DNA from: CADEDV01 sp964596345
Lineage (GTDB): Bacteria > Bacteroidota > Bacteroidia > Chitinophagales > Chitinophagaceae
Assembly: GCA_964596345.1 (NCBI GenBank)
Contig: CAZQSZ010000002.1
Location: 310,001-374,000, forward strand
DNA: 64,000 nt
Direction: 5' to 3'
In this document: positions 51,311 through 61,055 of the stretch, in pieces
Layout: the number at the start of each line of letters is the position of its first letter
Numbering within the stretch: the first letter of the stretch is position 1
Notes under the pieces: model-generated
The model's database searches: none
Told to the model about the DNA's origin: nothing
Seen by the model: the letters and a program-made list of their open reading frames with translations, nothing else
Position numbers and translations under genes: made by a program

Positions 51311-52207
51311 ATGCAGAAAGTATTTATTATCGGCGGCACCACGTTTGATCATATTGTTCATTTACCCGAACTGCCGCAACCGGTTCCGCAAACCATTCAC
51401 CAGGCTGCTTTTCATGAAGGCACCGGCTCCACCGGTTCTGGTAAGGCACTGAACCTGCATAAGCTGGGTGTGCCACTTGCTTTTTACAGTGTGCTGGGCA
51501 AAGATTCTTATGGTGCCCATATTGAAAAAGATCTGGCCGCAGCAGGTGTGCCTGCTTTTTATGATTATGACCCGGCGGGAACAGAACGGCATATCAATAT
51601 CATGGATGCAACGGGTAACAGGATATCTATGTTCATCACCCAATCCTCCGAACAGGTTGCTTATTCAGTTGAACCCATACAAGCTGCAGTAGCATCAGCT
51701 GATATTCTTGTACTCAATATTATTTCTTATTGCCGGGGTTTGGTACCACTTGTAATGAAAACCGGCAAGCCGGTATGGACCGACCTGCATGATTACGACG
51801 GGCAGAATGCTTACCATACCGATTTTATCCAGGCCGCACAATATATTCACCTGAGTTCGGATAATCTCCCGGATTACAAACCGGTGATGCAGCGGTTGAT
51901 TACTGCCGGAAAAAAATTAGTCGTATGCACGCATGGTAAAGCAGGAGCCACAGCCTTAACACCCGCCGGTGAATGGATCGAACAACCCGCCTTACTGCAG
52001 TATCCAATGGTGGATGCTAACGGGGCAGGGGATGCTTTTTTCTCGGGCTTTTTATTTGGATGGTTGCAGGAAAAACCCATCAAGACCTGTATGCAGTTCG
52101 GTGCTGTTGCTGCGGCGCTTTGTATTGGCTCAAAACAATTAGCGGCTGAAGATCTTTCTGCTGCCCTGTTGTGGCAGGAATGGGAAAAGAATTTTCCGCA
52201 ATCATAA
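51311..52207 (+). CDS. PfkB family carbohydrate kinase
   Basis: About 298 residues from ATG 51311 (MQKVFIIGGTTFDHIVHL); the frame is open to 51242 but the upstream codons look noncoding. PfkB signatures: GTGSTGSGKALNLHKLG at the sugar-binding end and DANGAGDAFFSGFLFG with the catalytic Asp. Ribokinase-like enzymes phosphorylate sugars or nucleosides; the substrate cannot be told from sequence. Confidence 0.88.
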   Translation: MQKVFIIGGTTFDHIVHLPELPQPVPQTIHQAAFHEGTGSTGSGKALNLHKLGVPLAFYSVLGKDSYGAHIEKDLAAAGVPAFYDYDPAGTERHINIMDATGNRISMFITQSSEQVAYSVEPIQAAVASADILVLNIISYCRGLVPLVMKTGKPVWTDLHDYDGQNAYHTDFIQAAQYIHLSSDNLPDYKPVMQRLITAGKKLVVCTHGKAGATALTPAGEWIEQPALLQYPMVDANGAGDAFFSGFLFGWLQEKPIKTCMQFGAVAAALCIGSKQLAAEDLSAALLWQEWEKNFPQS

Positions 52208-52274
52208 GTACAGGAAAAAAGAATAATGAAAAGCAACAGCAGTATCTTGCTGGCTATTCACCAACGATCCATTG

Positions 52275-52877
52275 ATGTCTGCAACTCCGCATCGTTATTT
52301 TATTCTCAATAAACCATACAACATGGTCTCTCAGTTTGTGAGCACACATGATGTAGGCCTGCTGGGAGATATCAATTTTACGTTCCCCGAAGGCACTCAT
52401 GCAATTGGCCGCTTGGATAATCTGTCAGAAGGATTACTGATTCTTACCACCAATAAAAAGATCACCCGTCTTTTATTCCAGGGCAAACAGCCGCATAAAA
52501 GAACCTATCTCGTATTAGTGAAACATAAAGTATCGGATGAAAACCTGCAGCGTCTAAGAACCGGTGTCAGCATCCGGGTCAGGGGAGGGGAACAGTATAT
52601 CTCCACACCTTGTGATGCGGAGATCGTAACTGATCCGGGATTCAGTTTTGCCTCACCATATGCAATGACCAATTATATTGATTATACCTGGCTGCGGATT
52701 ACGCTGACCGAAGGAAAATTTCACCAGGTGCGAAAAATGGTGGCGGCTATCCGCCACCGTTGCCAGCGGCTGGTGCGGGTGAGTATCGAAGACCTTGCAC
52801 TGGGTGATCTGCAACCCGGCTGCGTGAGAGAAATACCCGAGCAGGAATTCTTTACCCGGCTGAAGCTGGAGAAATAG
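52275..52877 (+). CDS. Pseudouridine synthase, RsuA/RluB/E/F family
   Basis: About 200 residues from ATG 52275. The catalytic-Asp motif is AIGRLDNLSEGLLILT (Asp about residue 47). Other family blocks are FILNKPYNMVSQF at the start and LTEGKFHQVRKMVAAI with the usual G-x-x-x-Q-x-R-x-M pattern. It lacks an S4 domain, as RluE does, so an RluE-like role on 23S rRNA is likely, but the target is not proven. Confidence 0.88.
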   Translation: MSATPHRYFILNKPYNMVSQFVSTHDVGLLGDINFTFPEGTHAIGRLDNLSEGLLILTTNKKITRLLFQGKQPHKRTYLVLVKHKVSDENLQRLRTGVSIRVRGGEQYISTPCDAEIVTDPGFSFASPYAMTNYIDYTWLRITLTEGKFHQVRKMVAAIRHRCQRLVRVSIEDLALGDLQPGCVREIPEQEFFTRLKLEK

Positions 52878-52924
52878 CTGTCATTTTGCGGGTCATTTCC
52901 TATATTAGAATATATTTCTTCTAT

Positions 52925-54919
52925 ATGCAAAACAAACGATCAATCCTGTTTCTCTGCAGCGTAATCGCTGTTCAGTTCGTACTCGTGGCACAACCGGCAA
53001 AAAGGAACCTCCGGGCTTCGGATATCCTGCGGTTGCAAAGTACCGGTGATGCACAAATTTCGCCGGATGGGAAATGGGTGTTGTACACGTTAACCACGGT
53101 GGATTCAGCAAAAGATAAACGAAACACCGATATCTGGATGATGAACTGGGAAGGAACGGAATCAGTACAGCTTACCAATAGCCCGGATGGGGAAGGGAAT
53201 CCCAAATGGAGCCCTGACGGAAAATACATTTCATTTACCGCCGCCCGTAATGGCGGCAGCACACAAGTGTATATCCTGAACAGGCTGGGCGGCGAAGCGG
53301 TAAAACTTACGGACACGAAAGGATCACTGTCCGATTATGCCTGGAGCCCGGATAGTAAACGATTATTACTGGCGATCAAAGATGCAGAGGATACGACAGG
53401 TAAGAAGAAAAATAACCCGATGGTGATCGATCGTTATCATTTCAAACAGGATGTCAGTGGTTATTTATACGATAAACGGAAAACACATCTTTATCTTTTT
53501 GATGTGGCCACTAAAAAAACAGATACGCTTACCCGTGGCAACTACAATGAAGGAAGTATGCAATGGAGCCCGGATGGTGCATTGGTTGCCTTTGTCAGCA
53601 ACCGCACCGAAGACCCGGATAAGAACAGCAATAACGATATTTTTGTGATCGCAGCCAGGCCGGGTGCAGAAGCAAAACAACTCACCAGTTGGAAAGGAAG
53701 TGATGGTTCACCACAATGGAGCCCGGATGGCAAAACGATTGCTTACCTGCGGAGTACCTCGGACGAAAACTTTATCATGTACGATCAGCCCGTTTTGTCG
53801 GTAATACCGGCAGCTGGCGGCGAACCGGTGTTATTAAGCAAATCCCTTGACCGGCCGGTTAGCAATATCCGCTGGAGTAAAGACGGCAGTCGTATTGCAG
53901 CCCTTGTTACCGATGACTGTGAACGCTATATTGCCAGCTTCGATCCGAAGAACGGAAAGATGAGTAAACTAATTGGCGGTAACCGTTCCTTCAATGCACT
54001 CGAATTGCATCCCAACGGGAACTGGATCACATCGATGTCCAACCCGCAGCTGCCTTCTGAATATTATGCCCTTGAAAACAATAACCTGCGTCGTCTCACC
54101 AACGTGCAGGATGGCTTTGTAAAAGATCTTTCTCTTGCCACGGTGGAAAAATTTGTATCAAAGAGTAAGGATGGCGCTACCGTCTCCAGTCTTTTATACT
54201 TACCACCCAATGCAGGTAAAGAAAAATTACCGGTCATCTTTTTTATTCATGGTGGCCCGGTTGGACAGGATGATTATGGGTTCGACTTAACAAGACAAAC
54301 ATTGGCTGCCAAAGGATATGCAGTTGTAGCCGTGAACTACCGCGGCAGTAACGGCCGTGGCATTGACTACAGTAAGTCCATCTATGCTGACTGGGGTAAT
54401 AAGGAAGTGCTGGATATACAGGGGGCGGCCGATCACCTGATCAGCAAAGGAATTATTGATGCGGATAAAATGGGTATTGCCGGCTGGAGTTATGGCGGCA
54501 TACTGACCGATTATACAATTGCTAAGGATGATCGTTTCAAAGCGGCCGTCAGCGGTGCAGGCAGTGCCCTGCAATTATCTTTGTATGGGGTTGATCAGTA
54601 TATCCTGCAATTGGATAACGAACTGGGTCAACCCTGGAAGGATAAGAATTATGAAAAGTATCTGAAGTTGTCTTATCCTTTTTTGAATGCTGGAAAAATC
54701 AAAACACCCACATTATTCATGACAGGTGAAAAAGATTTTAATGTACCGGCCATTGGCAGTGAACAAATGTACCAGGCGTTACGTTCCAATGGCATCCAGA
54801 CAGAACTCGTCATTTATCCCGGACAGTTTCATGGTATAACATTACCAAGCTTCCAGGCCGACCGGCTGGAACGTTACCAGCAATGGTTTGATAAATTTTT
54901 AAAGACAAAGGCGTTTTAA
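52925..54919 (+). CDS. S9 family peptidase, exported
   Basis: About 664 residues from ATG 52925 with signal peptide (MQNKRSILFLCSVIAVQFVLVAQ). The N-terminal beta-propeller has TolB/WD-like units (QISPDGKWVLYT, PKWSPDGKYISFTA, MQWSPDGALVAFVS, PQWSPDGKTIAYLR). The C-terminal alpha/beta hydrolase has the nucleophile in GWSYGG (S522), the acid in GEKDFNVP and the His in GQFHGI (H636). This prolyl oligopeptidase / acylaminoacyl peptidase-type enzyme processes peptides in the periplasm. It is only 48 bp from the pseudouridine synthase gene but probably unrelated in function. Confidence 0.93.
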   Translation: MQNKRSILFLCSVIAVQFVLVAQPAKRNLRASDILRLQSTGDAQISPDGKWVLYTLTTVDSAKDKRNTDIWMMNWEGTESVQLTNSPDGEGNPKWSPDGKYISFTAARNGGSTQVYILNRLGGEAVKLTDTKGSLSDYAWSPDSKRLLLAIKDAEDTTGKKKNNPMVIDRYHFKQDVSGYLYDKRKTHLYLFDVATKKTDTLTRGNYNEGSMQWSPDGALVAFVSNRTEDPDKNSNNDIFVIAARPGAEAKQLTSWKGSDGSPQWSPDGKTIAYLRSTSDENFIMYDQPVLSVIPAAGGEPVLLSKSLDRPVSNIRWSKDGSRIAALVTDDCERYIASFDPKNGKMSKLIGGNRSFNALELHPNGNWITSMSNPQLPSEYYALENNNLRRLTNVQDGFVKDLSLATVEKFVSKSKDGATVSSLLYLPPNAGKEKLPVIFFIHGGPVGQDDYGFDLTRQTLAAKGYAVVAVNYRGSNGRGIDYSKSIYADWGNKEVLDIQGAADHLISKGIIDADKMGIAGWSYGGILTDYTIAKDDRFKAAVSGAGSALQLSLYGVDQYILQLDNELGQPWKDKNYEKYLKLSYPFLNAGKIKTPTLFMTGEKDFNVPAIGSEQMYQALRSNGIQTELVIYPGQFHGITLPSFQADRLERYQQWFDKFLKTKAF

Positions 54920-54942
54920 GATTGCATCAGTAATTGCTGGTG

Positions 54943-54982
54943 ATGGGTAATGAAAGAGATAAAATACTCTTTTATTACCCAT
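54943..54982 (+). terminator. Terminator-like hairpin after the S9 peptidase gene
   Basis: A 16-bp stem with one G-U pair: ATGGGTAATGAAAGAG (54943-54958) with CTCTTTTATTACCCAT (54967-54982), 8-nt loop. The following TTTGATTT is only moderately T-rich. Confidence 0.65.
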
Positions 54983-55138
54983 TTGATTTAGGGTAAATAA
55001 CCTGTCGTTACTCATACGAAATGCAACATTCTGCTGACTTTACTCATTTAAATCGGGTAGTCACTCCTTTTATTTTTGGAAACAGTGATGCAGGAATAAG
55101 TGCTATCAGTGATTGCCTAACAATTTAAATTTTGTTAT

Positions 55139-56491
55139 ATGATAACTACAAAACAACTCACCGTTGACCGGTTCATGCAAATGATGAAGAAACGGAACCC
55201 GGGTCAGCCTGAATTTCTGCAGGCTGTTGCCGAAGTGGCGCATGCTATCATCCCCTTTATGGAAGAACATCCTGAATACAAGAAAGCAAATATCCTGGAA
55301 AGGATGACCGAGGCTGAACGTATCCTGATCTTCCGGGTGCCCTGGATGGATGATGATGGTAATTACAGGGTGAACCGGGGTTACAGGGTGCAGATGAACA
55401 ATGCGATCGGGCCCTATAAAGGCGGTCTTCGTTTTCATCCGAATGTGAACCTGGGCATTTTGAAATTCCTTGCTTTTGAACAGGTATTTAAAAATTCACT
55501 AACCACATTGCCAATGGGTGGTGGCAAAGGCGGATCTGATTTTGATCCCAAGGGAAAATCCGATAACGAAGTGATGCGTTTCTGTCAAAGCTTTATGACC
55601 GAATTGTTCCGGCATATTGGTAAAGACACGGATATACCTGCCGGTGATATTGGTGTGGGGGGCAGGGAGATCGGTTATCTATTCGGTCAGTTCAAAAGGC
55701 TGACGAATGAATTTACCGGTGTATTGACCGGCAAAGGATTTACCTATGGTGGCAGCCTCATCCGCCCGGAAGCAACCGGTTATGGTTTATTATTCTTTGT
55801 GGAAGAAATGCTGAAAACAAAAGGACAGTCCATTAAAAATAAAAAAGTAGTCATTTCCGGTAGTGGTAATGTAGCCCAGTATGCCATTGAAAAAACAATT
55901 GCTTTTGGCGGTATTCCGCTAACGGCATCCGACAGTAATGGATTTATTTATGATCCCGATGGTATAGATAATGAAAAACTGGCTTACCTGCTCGAGCTGA
56001 AAAATGTGCGCCGCGGCCGTATTTCCGAATATGCTGATAAATACGGGGTGCCTTATTTTGAAGGAGAGAAACCCTGGAAAGTTCCTTGTGATATCGCCCT
56101 GCCATGTGCAGTGCAAAACGAACTGAACGAAGAAGAGGCACAATTGCTGATCAATAATGGATGTATGCTGGTGGCTGAAGGTGCCAATATGCCGACTACT
56201 CCGGAGGCCATAGCCCTTTTGCAGGAGAACCATATTTTGTACGCACCGGGTAAAGCTGCCAATGCTGGCGGTGTTGCCACTTCGGGACTGGAAATGTCTC
56301 AGAATTCCATTCGTCTTTCCTGGTCAAGAGAAGAAGTGGAGAACCGGCTGCGCATTATCATGCAACGGATCCATGAGCAATGCAAACAATATGGCAAGAG
56401 AGAAGATGGAACCATTGATTATGTGAAAGGAGCGAATATTGCCGGTTTTGTGCGGGTGGCAGATGCCATGCTTGCCGAGGGCCATGTATAA
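55139..56491 (+). CDS. gdhA: NADP-type glutamate dehydrogenase
   Basis: A 450-residue hexameric-type dehydrogenase that interconverts 2-oxoglutarate plus ammonia and glutamate. Signature region GPYKGGLRFHPNVNLGILKFLAFEQVFKNSL, with PMGGGKGGSDFDPKGKSD following, and the nucleotide fold VVISGSGNVAQYAIEK. The length and the S-D-x-E-V-M-R-F-C-Q-S-F segment are of the NADP-linked class. A TATTTTTG -7-like box at 55071-55078 lies 61 bp upstream without a clear -33 box. Single gene. Confidence 0.95.
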   Translation: MITTKQLTVDRFMQMMKKRNPGQPEFLQAVAEVAHAIIPFMEEHPEYKKANILERMTEAERILIFRVPWMDDDGNYRVNRGYRVQMNNAIGPYKGGLRFHPNVNLGILKFLAFEQVFKNSLTTLPMGGGKGGSDFDPKGKSDNEVMRFCQSFMTELFRHIGKDTDIPAGDIGVGGREIGYLFGQFKRLTNEFTGVLTGKGFTYGGSLIRPEATGYGLLFFVEEMLKTKGQSIKNKKVVISGSGNVAQYAIEKTIAFGGIPLTASDSNGFIYDPDGIDNEKLAYLLELKNVRRGRISEYADKYGVPYFEGEKPWKVPCDIALPCAVQNELNEEEAQLLINNGCMLVAEGANMPTTPEAIALLQENHILYAPGKAANAGGVATSGLEMSQNSIRLSWSREEVENRLRIIMQRIHEQCKQYGKREDGTIDYVKGANIAGFVRVADAMLAEGHV

Positions 56492-56676
56492 GGTCAAGAG
56501 CATATTCTTTCCGTATCCCGCATTCGTTGATTTTAAGAAAGCTGCTGCCAGGTCAGCAGTTTTCTTTTTATAAAGACGGTGAAAATGATTGGCTATAAAA
56601 TGGGTAAGTAAAGAACCTGGCCCGGCATTGAACAAACAACTTGTTGCGATGGTTATTGCAGTATATTCAGGCTGCA

Positions 56677-57441
56677 ATGATGCGGGTACGTATAAAACAA
56701 TATGAAGCGGGAAACCTGGTAACCCTCTTTCTCCTGTGCTTTTGCATGGTCGTTGCGGGTTGTGCCAAAAAAACATCGGCCCCTTTTTATCCGCCGGTAT
56801 ATCCCGCGGGTAGCCCCGGGGTTACCGATACGGTTATAAAACGATTACTGGCACTAGGTGACAGCTATACGATCGGGCAAAGTGTTACAGAAACCGAACG
56901 CTTTCCCAACCAAACGATCAATTTGCTAAGGTCTGCCGGCATCAATATGAAATACCCGGCAGATATCATTGCACAAACTGGCTGGACCACACAAAACCTC
57001 CTGAATGGGATCGCCAATGCAAATCCTCCGCCTGCAGGCCCCTATGATCTTGTTACATTACTCATTGGTGTCAATAATCAATACCAGCGGAGAGATACGG
57101 GTGAATACAGGATACAATTCACGCAATGCCTGAATAAGGCTATTTTCTTCAGTGGAAACCGGAGCAACAGGGTTTTCGTGTTAAGCATCCCGGATTATGG
57201 TGCCACTCCCTTTGGCAGTGGTAATGCGGCACAGATCGCTTTGGAAATAGATCGTTTCAATGCTATTAATAAAGATGTCTGCCTGCAACTGGGGATCAGT
57301 TATACCGATATCACCACCTCAACCCGGCTGGCTGCCACCGACCCTACGTTGGTAGCTGTTGATGGGTTACATCCTTCGGGAAAAGAGTATGCCAAATGGG
57401 CGGCTATGCTTGCACCCAAAATGCTCCCTTTACTCCGGTAA
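56677..57441 (+). CDS. SGNH/GDSL hydrolase, lipoprotein
   Basis: About 254 residues from ATG 56677; the frame is open to 56641. The lipoprotein signal ends at CMVVAGC (cysteine about residue 29). SGNH blocks: LLALGDSYTIGQ (block I Ser), TLLIGVNNQ (block III Asn), and DGLHPSGKEYAKWA (block V Asp and His). Such enzymes are esterases or lipases acting on acyl or acetyl groups; the substrate is unknown. Confidence 0.87.
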   Translation: MMRVRIKQYEAGNLVTLFLLCFCMVVAGCAKKTSAPFYPPVYPAGSPGVTDTVIKRLLALGDSYTIGQSVTETERFPNQTINLLRSAGINMKYPADIIAQTGWTTQNLLNGIANANPPPAGPYDLVTLLIGVNNQYQRRDTGEYRIQFTQCLNKAIFFSGNRSNRVFVLSIPDYGATPFGSGNAAQIALEIDRFNAINKDVCLQLGISYTDITTSTRLAATDPTLVAVDGLHPSGKEYAKWAAMLAPKMLPLLR

Positions 57442-57541
57442 TAGCAGCCCGGGTACAAGGTCTGTAATCATCTTCACAATATGTCCTTCTTAAGTATGCA
57501 CTTTTCATAGCTGTTAACTTTAATGAGAACCCTATCAATGA

Positions 57542-57571
57542 AAAGAGGCTGTCTTTTGGGACAGCCTCTTT
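57542..57571 (-). terminator. Intrinsic terminator, usable by both convergent genes
   Basis: AAAGAGGCTGTC (57542-57553), 6-nt loop, GACAGCCTCTTT (57560-57571): a 12-bp perfect stem between the convergent GDSL and PA14 genes. Confidence 0.85.
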
Positions 57572-57593
57572 GAGAGAATGGTTGACAGAAATA

Positions 57594-59114
57594 TTATTGT
57601 ACAATGATCTTTTGTGTGTGCAGGATCGTATTATCATCTGCAATACGGATGATATACATTCCTTTTGCTACCGTTGCAGTAAAAGGCATAAAACTCATTG
57701 GCTGGCCAGCCTGTAACCGGCCGATTCCTTTCTGGCTGATCTGTACACCGGCAGCATTAGTTACTACAATGGTTGCTGACTTAACCGTATTGGCTGACTG
57801 GATGGTTACAGAACCGGTGCCATTAACTACGGTTGGGTAGACGCTGAAATCCTGGTTGGCAGCAGCATTAAAAGTAAGTGCAACTGCTTTGGAATAGGTA
57901 ACTACACCGGTGAGGTCAGTGATACGAAGACGGTAAAATGATTTGCCTGCCAGCGGTGTCGCATCCGTATAATTGAAATTCATGTCCGCCTGCATGTTGG
58001 TGGCAGCGGGTACAGTTAATTTACCAACTGCACTGAAACTAACACCATCCGTACTTCTTTCAATATCAAAATAATCAGGATTGCTGCCGGCTGCCAGTGT
58101 CCAGTTCAGTACTGCTTTTTTATTCAAAGCAGCACCACTAAAGCTCATCAGTTTAACCGGTAATGATGATCCTGAAGCCAAGGCAAAAGTGACACGGTTC
58201 TCACCACCGTTCTCGTAATACTCAAGTACCATATTATAAGAACCGTTGAGGTTGGCAGTATAAGAAGAAACAGTATAAGCATGATCATTCCACTGGTTGA
58301 TAGCCCAGGTAGCCCCGCCATCAAAACTCAGGCGGTAACCATCGTCACCACCCACGAAGAAGGTATAACTTCCGCTGGCAAAGGTTTTATTGAGACGGAA
58401 ACGAACACTGAATGTTTCCGTCTGAACACCTGTACAGCTTGTAGCAAAATTTACATTACTGCCACCAAAGTTTTCATCTAAAGTTGGGTTGTTCAGCATA
58501 CCACGGGTAACAAAACCACGGTATTGGTTGAAATTAGTACCGTCATATACATAAGCTCTCCATACGTCATTAGTGCCATAAAGGTTGGTGTCGTCTGACC
58601 CGGCGCAACTTGCTGCAACAGTAAAAGAGATGCGGTTGTCGCCACCATTTTCGTAATACTCCAGCACGATGTTATAGCTGCCATTCAATTGAGCTGTATA
58701 CATGGTAGTGGTGTAGGACTGGTCATTCCACTTGTTAATAACCCAGGTGGCACCACCATCCAGGCTCAGGCGGTAACCATCATCACCACCCACTGTGAAA
58801 TCATAAAACCCGGCAGCAAATGTTTTGGTCAGTTTATAACGAACGCTGAAGGTGCTGGCGTTAACAGGACAACCATTGGTATTGAAATTACCATTGCTGG
58901 TACCAAAATTTTCATCAAAATTAGAGCTGGCCACAGTGCCTTCATTCATATAACCTTTATAAGATGTAAGGTTGCTGTTGTCATACACATAGCCGATCCA
59001 GGTATTGTTGGTGCCATAAGTTGTTTCGTCTCCCTGGGGAGTACAGGGTTGGGCATTTACAGATACAGCGGCAATAAAAAACAGGGAAATAGAAATGAGT
59101 AAAGTTTTCATCAT
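57594..59114 (-). CDS. Exported protein with two PA14-like domains and T9SS type A sorting domain
   Basis: A 506-residue protein: signal peptide MMKTLLISISLFFIAAVSVNA, two tandem PA14-like units (about residues 25-165 and 172-308) that share DENFG, FTVGGDDGYRLSLDGGATW and YNIVLEYYENGGDNRISF, a linker LPVKLMSFSGAALNKKAVLNW, and a C-terminal T9SS type A domain (FSVYPTVVNGTGSVTIQSA to the end). PA14-type domains bind glycans in many surface proteins. No enzymatic domain is seen, so adhesion is a reasonable guess. It has its own promoter and terminator. Confidence 0.87.
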   Translation of the reverse strand: MMKTLLISISLFFIAAVSVNAQPCTPQGDETTYGTNNTWIGYVYDNSNLTSYKGYMNEGTVASSNFDENFGTSNGNFNTNGCPVNASTFSVRYKLTKTFAAGFYDFTVGGDDGYRLSLDGGATWVINKWNDQSYTTTMYTAQLNGSYNIVLEYYENGGDNRISFTVAASCAGSDDTNLYGTNDVWRAYVYDGTNFNQYRGFVTRGMLNNPTLDENFGGSNVNFATSCTGVQTETFSVRFRLNKTFASGSYTFFVGGDDGYRLSFDGGATWAINQWNDHAYTVSSYTANLNGSYNMVLEYYENGGENRVTFALASGSSLPVKLMSFSGAALNKKAVLNWTLAAGSNPDYFDIERSTDGVSFSAVGKLTVPAATNMQADMNFNYTDATPLAGKSFYRLRITDLTGVVTYSKAVALTFNAAANQDFSVYPTVVNGTGSVTIQSANTVKSATIVVTNAAGVQISQKGIGRLQAGQPMSFMPFTATVAKGMYIIRIADDNTILHTQKIIVQ

Positions 59115-59185
59115 TAAGGGTACTTTAAAAGGTATCGGGATTAATTACTGCAATCAATTGAATTACTTCGTGGTTGATTGCGGAG

Positions 59186-59217
59186 CAAATGTATAACAGG
59201 ATAGTATTTCCTGCAAA
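59186..59217 (-). promoter_or_regulatory. Promoter of the PA14/T9SS gene
   Basis: On the minus strand TTTG (59214-59217) is followed after 20 bp by TACATTTG (59186-59193), matching the Bacteroidota sigma-70 consensus TTTG-N17-23-TAnnTTTG. It gives a leader of about 65 nt to the start codon at 59114. This is the best promoter match in the window. Confidence 0.75.
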
Positions 59218-59611
59218 TTATTTCTGGAAAAATACTGCGGCTATTTCGTGAAAACGAAAAAATAACTATTGGTATTTATACGATTTTAAGTTACAACCTC
59301 TTGATCCAATGAGAGATTCATAATGGAAATTTTTGAGGGGCTTCTACGAATTTTTTTTTCACTCATATAACGATACTAAAAATGAGTATAAAATAACCCT
59401 TAGAAAAGGATGAGTGTAAATGCTGATACCCTTGGTGTTTGAGTAAGGCTGCAATTAGCAAAAACAAAGTTTTTGGATGCCACGGCTGGTAAAATCCCAG
59501 GGGAAAAACGTAGAAGTCCGGGTAAAATTCACGGTTATCATACAGCAAACCGGTGGCTTTTCACCTTTGCAGGGCGATTAGATGGAAATGGAAAATAACA
59601 GGAAAACGGTT
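59218..59611. other. 394-bp gap with no supported gene
   Basis: AT-rich sequence between the PA14 gene promoter and the DoxX-like gene end. Only short frames are present; none has a recognisable product, and no repeat arm of the families seen elsewhere is evident. A T9 run (about 59350) is present. I see no clear function. Confidence 0.5.
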
Positions 59612-60019
59612 CTAATCGCTTTCCTCTAAATGGAAATGCTGGTGATGGGCGCCAGCCGCAATATGCAGGGCAAACCCGGCAATGGCTGTATCCTTCAGGA
59701 TATTGATCAACGCCATTTGACGCATATCCCTGTCACCAGCATCCATATAATTCGGAACATGGATCGTGAGGATGAAGATGATCAGCATAACTACCAGCAG
59801 GTAGCTGGTAAACTTTACATACTGGTTAGTTAAGAAAGATAACCCAACTAATACAAAGGCTGAACCAACAATATAGGCCCATTTAATGCCACCTACCAGG
59901 GAAAGGGGAACATATACCAGCAGGTCCCTTGGATATAAGAAATGAAAAATGCCAAAGATGATAAGGACCACCGACAACAGGTAGATGGAGATCCTGGAAA
60001 CAATGTGATAGTGTGTCAT
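59612..60019 (-). CDS. Small membrane protein, DoxX-like
   Basis: About 135 residues from ATG 60017-60019 (MTHYHIVSRISIYLLSVV); the frame is open to 60061. Four hydrophobic segments with FGIFHFLYPRDLLVYVPLSL and DTAIAGFALHIAAGA fit the DoxX/DoxD-like four-helix membrane family. The C-terminus is His-rich (AAGAHHQHFHLEESD). Function unknown; relatives are linked to terminal oxidases or redox homeostasis. Confidence 0.75.
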   Translation of the reverse strand: MTHYHIVSRISIYLLSVVLIIFGIFHFLYPRDLLVYVPLSLVGGIKWAYIVGSAFVLVGLSFLTNQYVKFTSYLLVVMLIIFILTIHVPNYMDAGDRDMRQMALINILKDTAIAGFALHIAAGAHHQHFHLEESD

Positions 60020-60172
60020 GGCAAGAATGTTTAGTTGATAAAAGTTAACAAATCCCTGCAAGTAAATCCCTGATTTTTATCCGGAACGGCAAGCAGGGGA
60101 CCGGATGTGACGGGTATTTTATCAATGGTTAAACATTAAATTAAATAATTTGGGATACCTTTACCCGGTACT

Positions 60173-61054
60173 ATGAAAAGAAAGAACTTTATTTATTCAA
60201 TCGCAGGGGGTTTATTCACTATGGGCAGCTTAACGGGTTTTAAACGGTTTACAGATGGTCTTGGCCAGCAAGAAGTGAAAATGCCGGTACTATTCATCGG
60301 GCATGGTTCGCCTATGAACGGCATTGAGAACAATGAGTTCAGTTTGCAATGGGAAAAGACAGCGAAAGCACTTCCGGTTCCCGCAGCGGTCTTAGTAGTA
60401 TCTGCACACTGGCTTACGAAGGGTACGCATATTACCGCCATGGATCATCCTAAAACCATTCATGACTTTGGCGGATTTCCACAGGAATTGTTTGATGTGC
60501 AATACCCTGCACCCGGCAACAGTTTATTAGCTGCTGAAACCAAAGAGTTAATTCATTCCACCGATGTCGGTCTCAATCATGACTGGGGCCTGGATCATGG
60601 AGCCTGGACCGTCGTTCGCAGGATGTACCCGGATGCCAATATCCCGGTGCTGCAATTAAGTATTGACTACAGCAAACCTGCATCATATCATTATGAACTG
60701 GCAAAAGAACTGGCTGCCTTGCGTAAAAAAGGCGTGCTGATCGTCGGCAGTGGCAATATGGTGCACAATCTCCGGATGGTGGCCTGGGATAAACTGGACC
60801 AACCAGGCTATGGTTATGACTGGGCTATCGAAATGCATGAGCTGTTTAAGAAAAAAATTATAGCGGGAGATCACCAGTCGCTGATCAATTATGAATCCTT
60901 AAGTAAATCGGCAACACTGGCCATACCCACTCCGGATCATTACTACCCGTTAATGTACACATTAGGGTTGCAGGAAAAGAACGAAGAACCAGTCTTCTTT
61001 AATGATAAACTGGTGGCAGGATCATTAAATATGACCTCGGTGAAATTTGGATAG
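60173..61054 (+). CDS. ygiD: 4,5-DOPA dioxygenase extradiol-like protein
   Basis: A 293-residue class III extradiol dioxygenase-type protein. Metal-site His residues are in FIGHGSPMN, VVSAHWLTKG and LNHDWGLDHGAWTVVRRMYP, and the family C-terminus PTPDHYYPLMYTLG is intact. An N-terminal extension (MKRKNFIYSIAGGLFTMG) looks like a signal or membrane segment, compatible with export. Enzymes of this family open aromatic rings of catechols; the true substrate is not known here. Its stop is one base from the stop of the convergent fhs gene. Confidence 0.9.
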   Translation: MKRKNFIYSIAGGLFTMGSLTGFKRFTDGLGQQEVKMPVLFIGHGSPMNGIENNEFSLQWEKTAKALPVPAAVLVVSAHWLTKGTHITAMDHPKTIHDFGGFPQELFDVQYPAPGNSLLAAETKELIHSTDVGLNHDWGLDHGAWTVVRRMYPDANIPVLQLSIDYSKPASYHYELAKELAALRKKGVLIVGSGNMVHNLRMVAWDKLDQPGYGYDWAIEMHELFKKKIIAGDHQSLINYESLSKSATLAIPTPDHYYPLMYTLGLQEKNEEPVFFNDKLVAGSLNMTSVKFG

Positions 61055-61055
61055 A

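Noticed and set aside
59363..59548. A 61-codon leftward frame in the 59.2-59.6 kb gap
   Set aside because: No start context, no domain, and composition like surrounding noncoding sequence.
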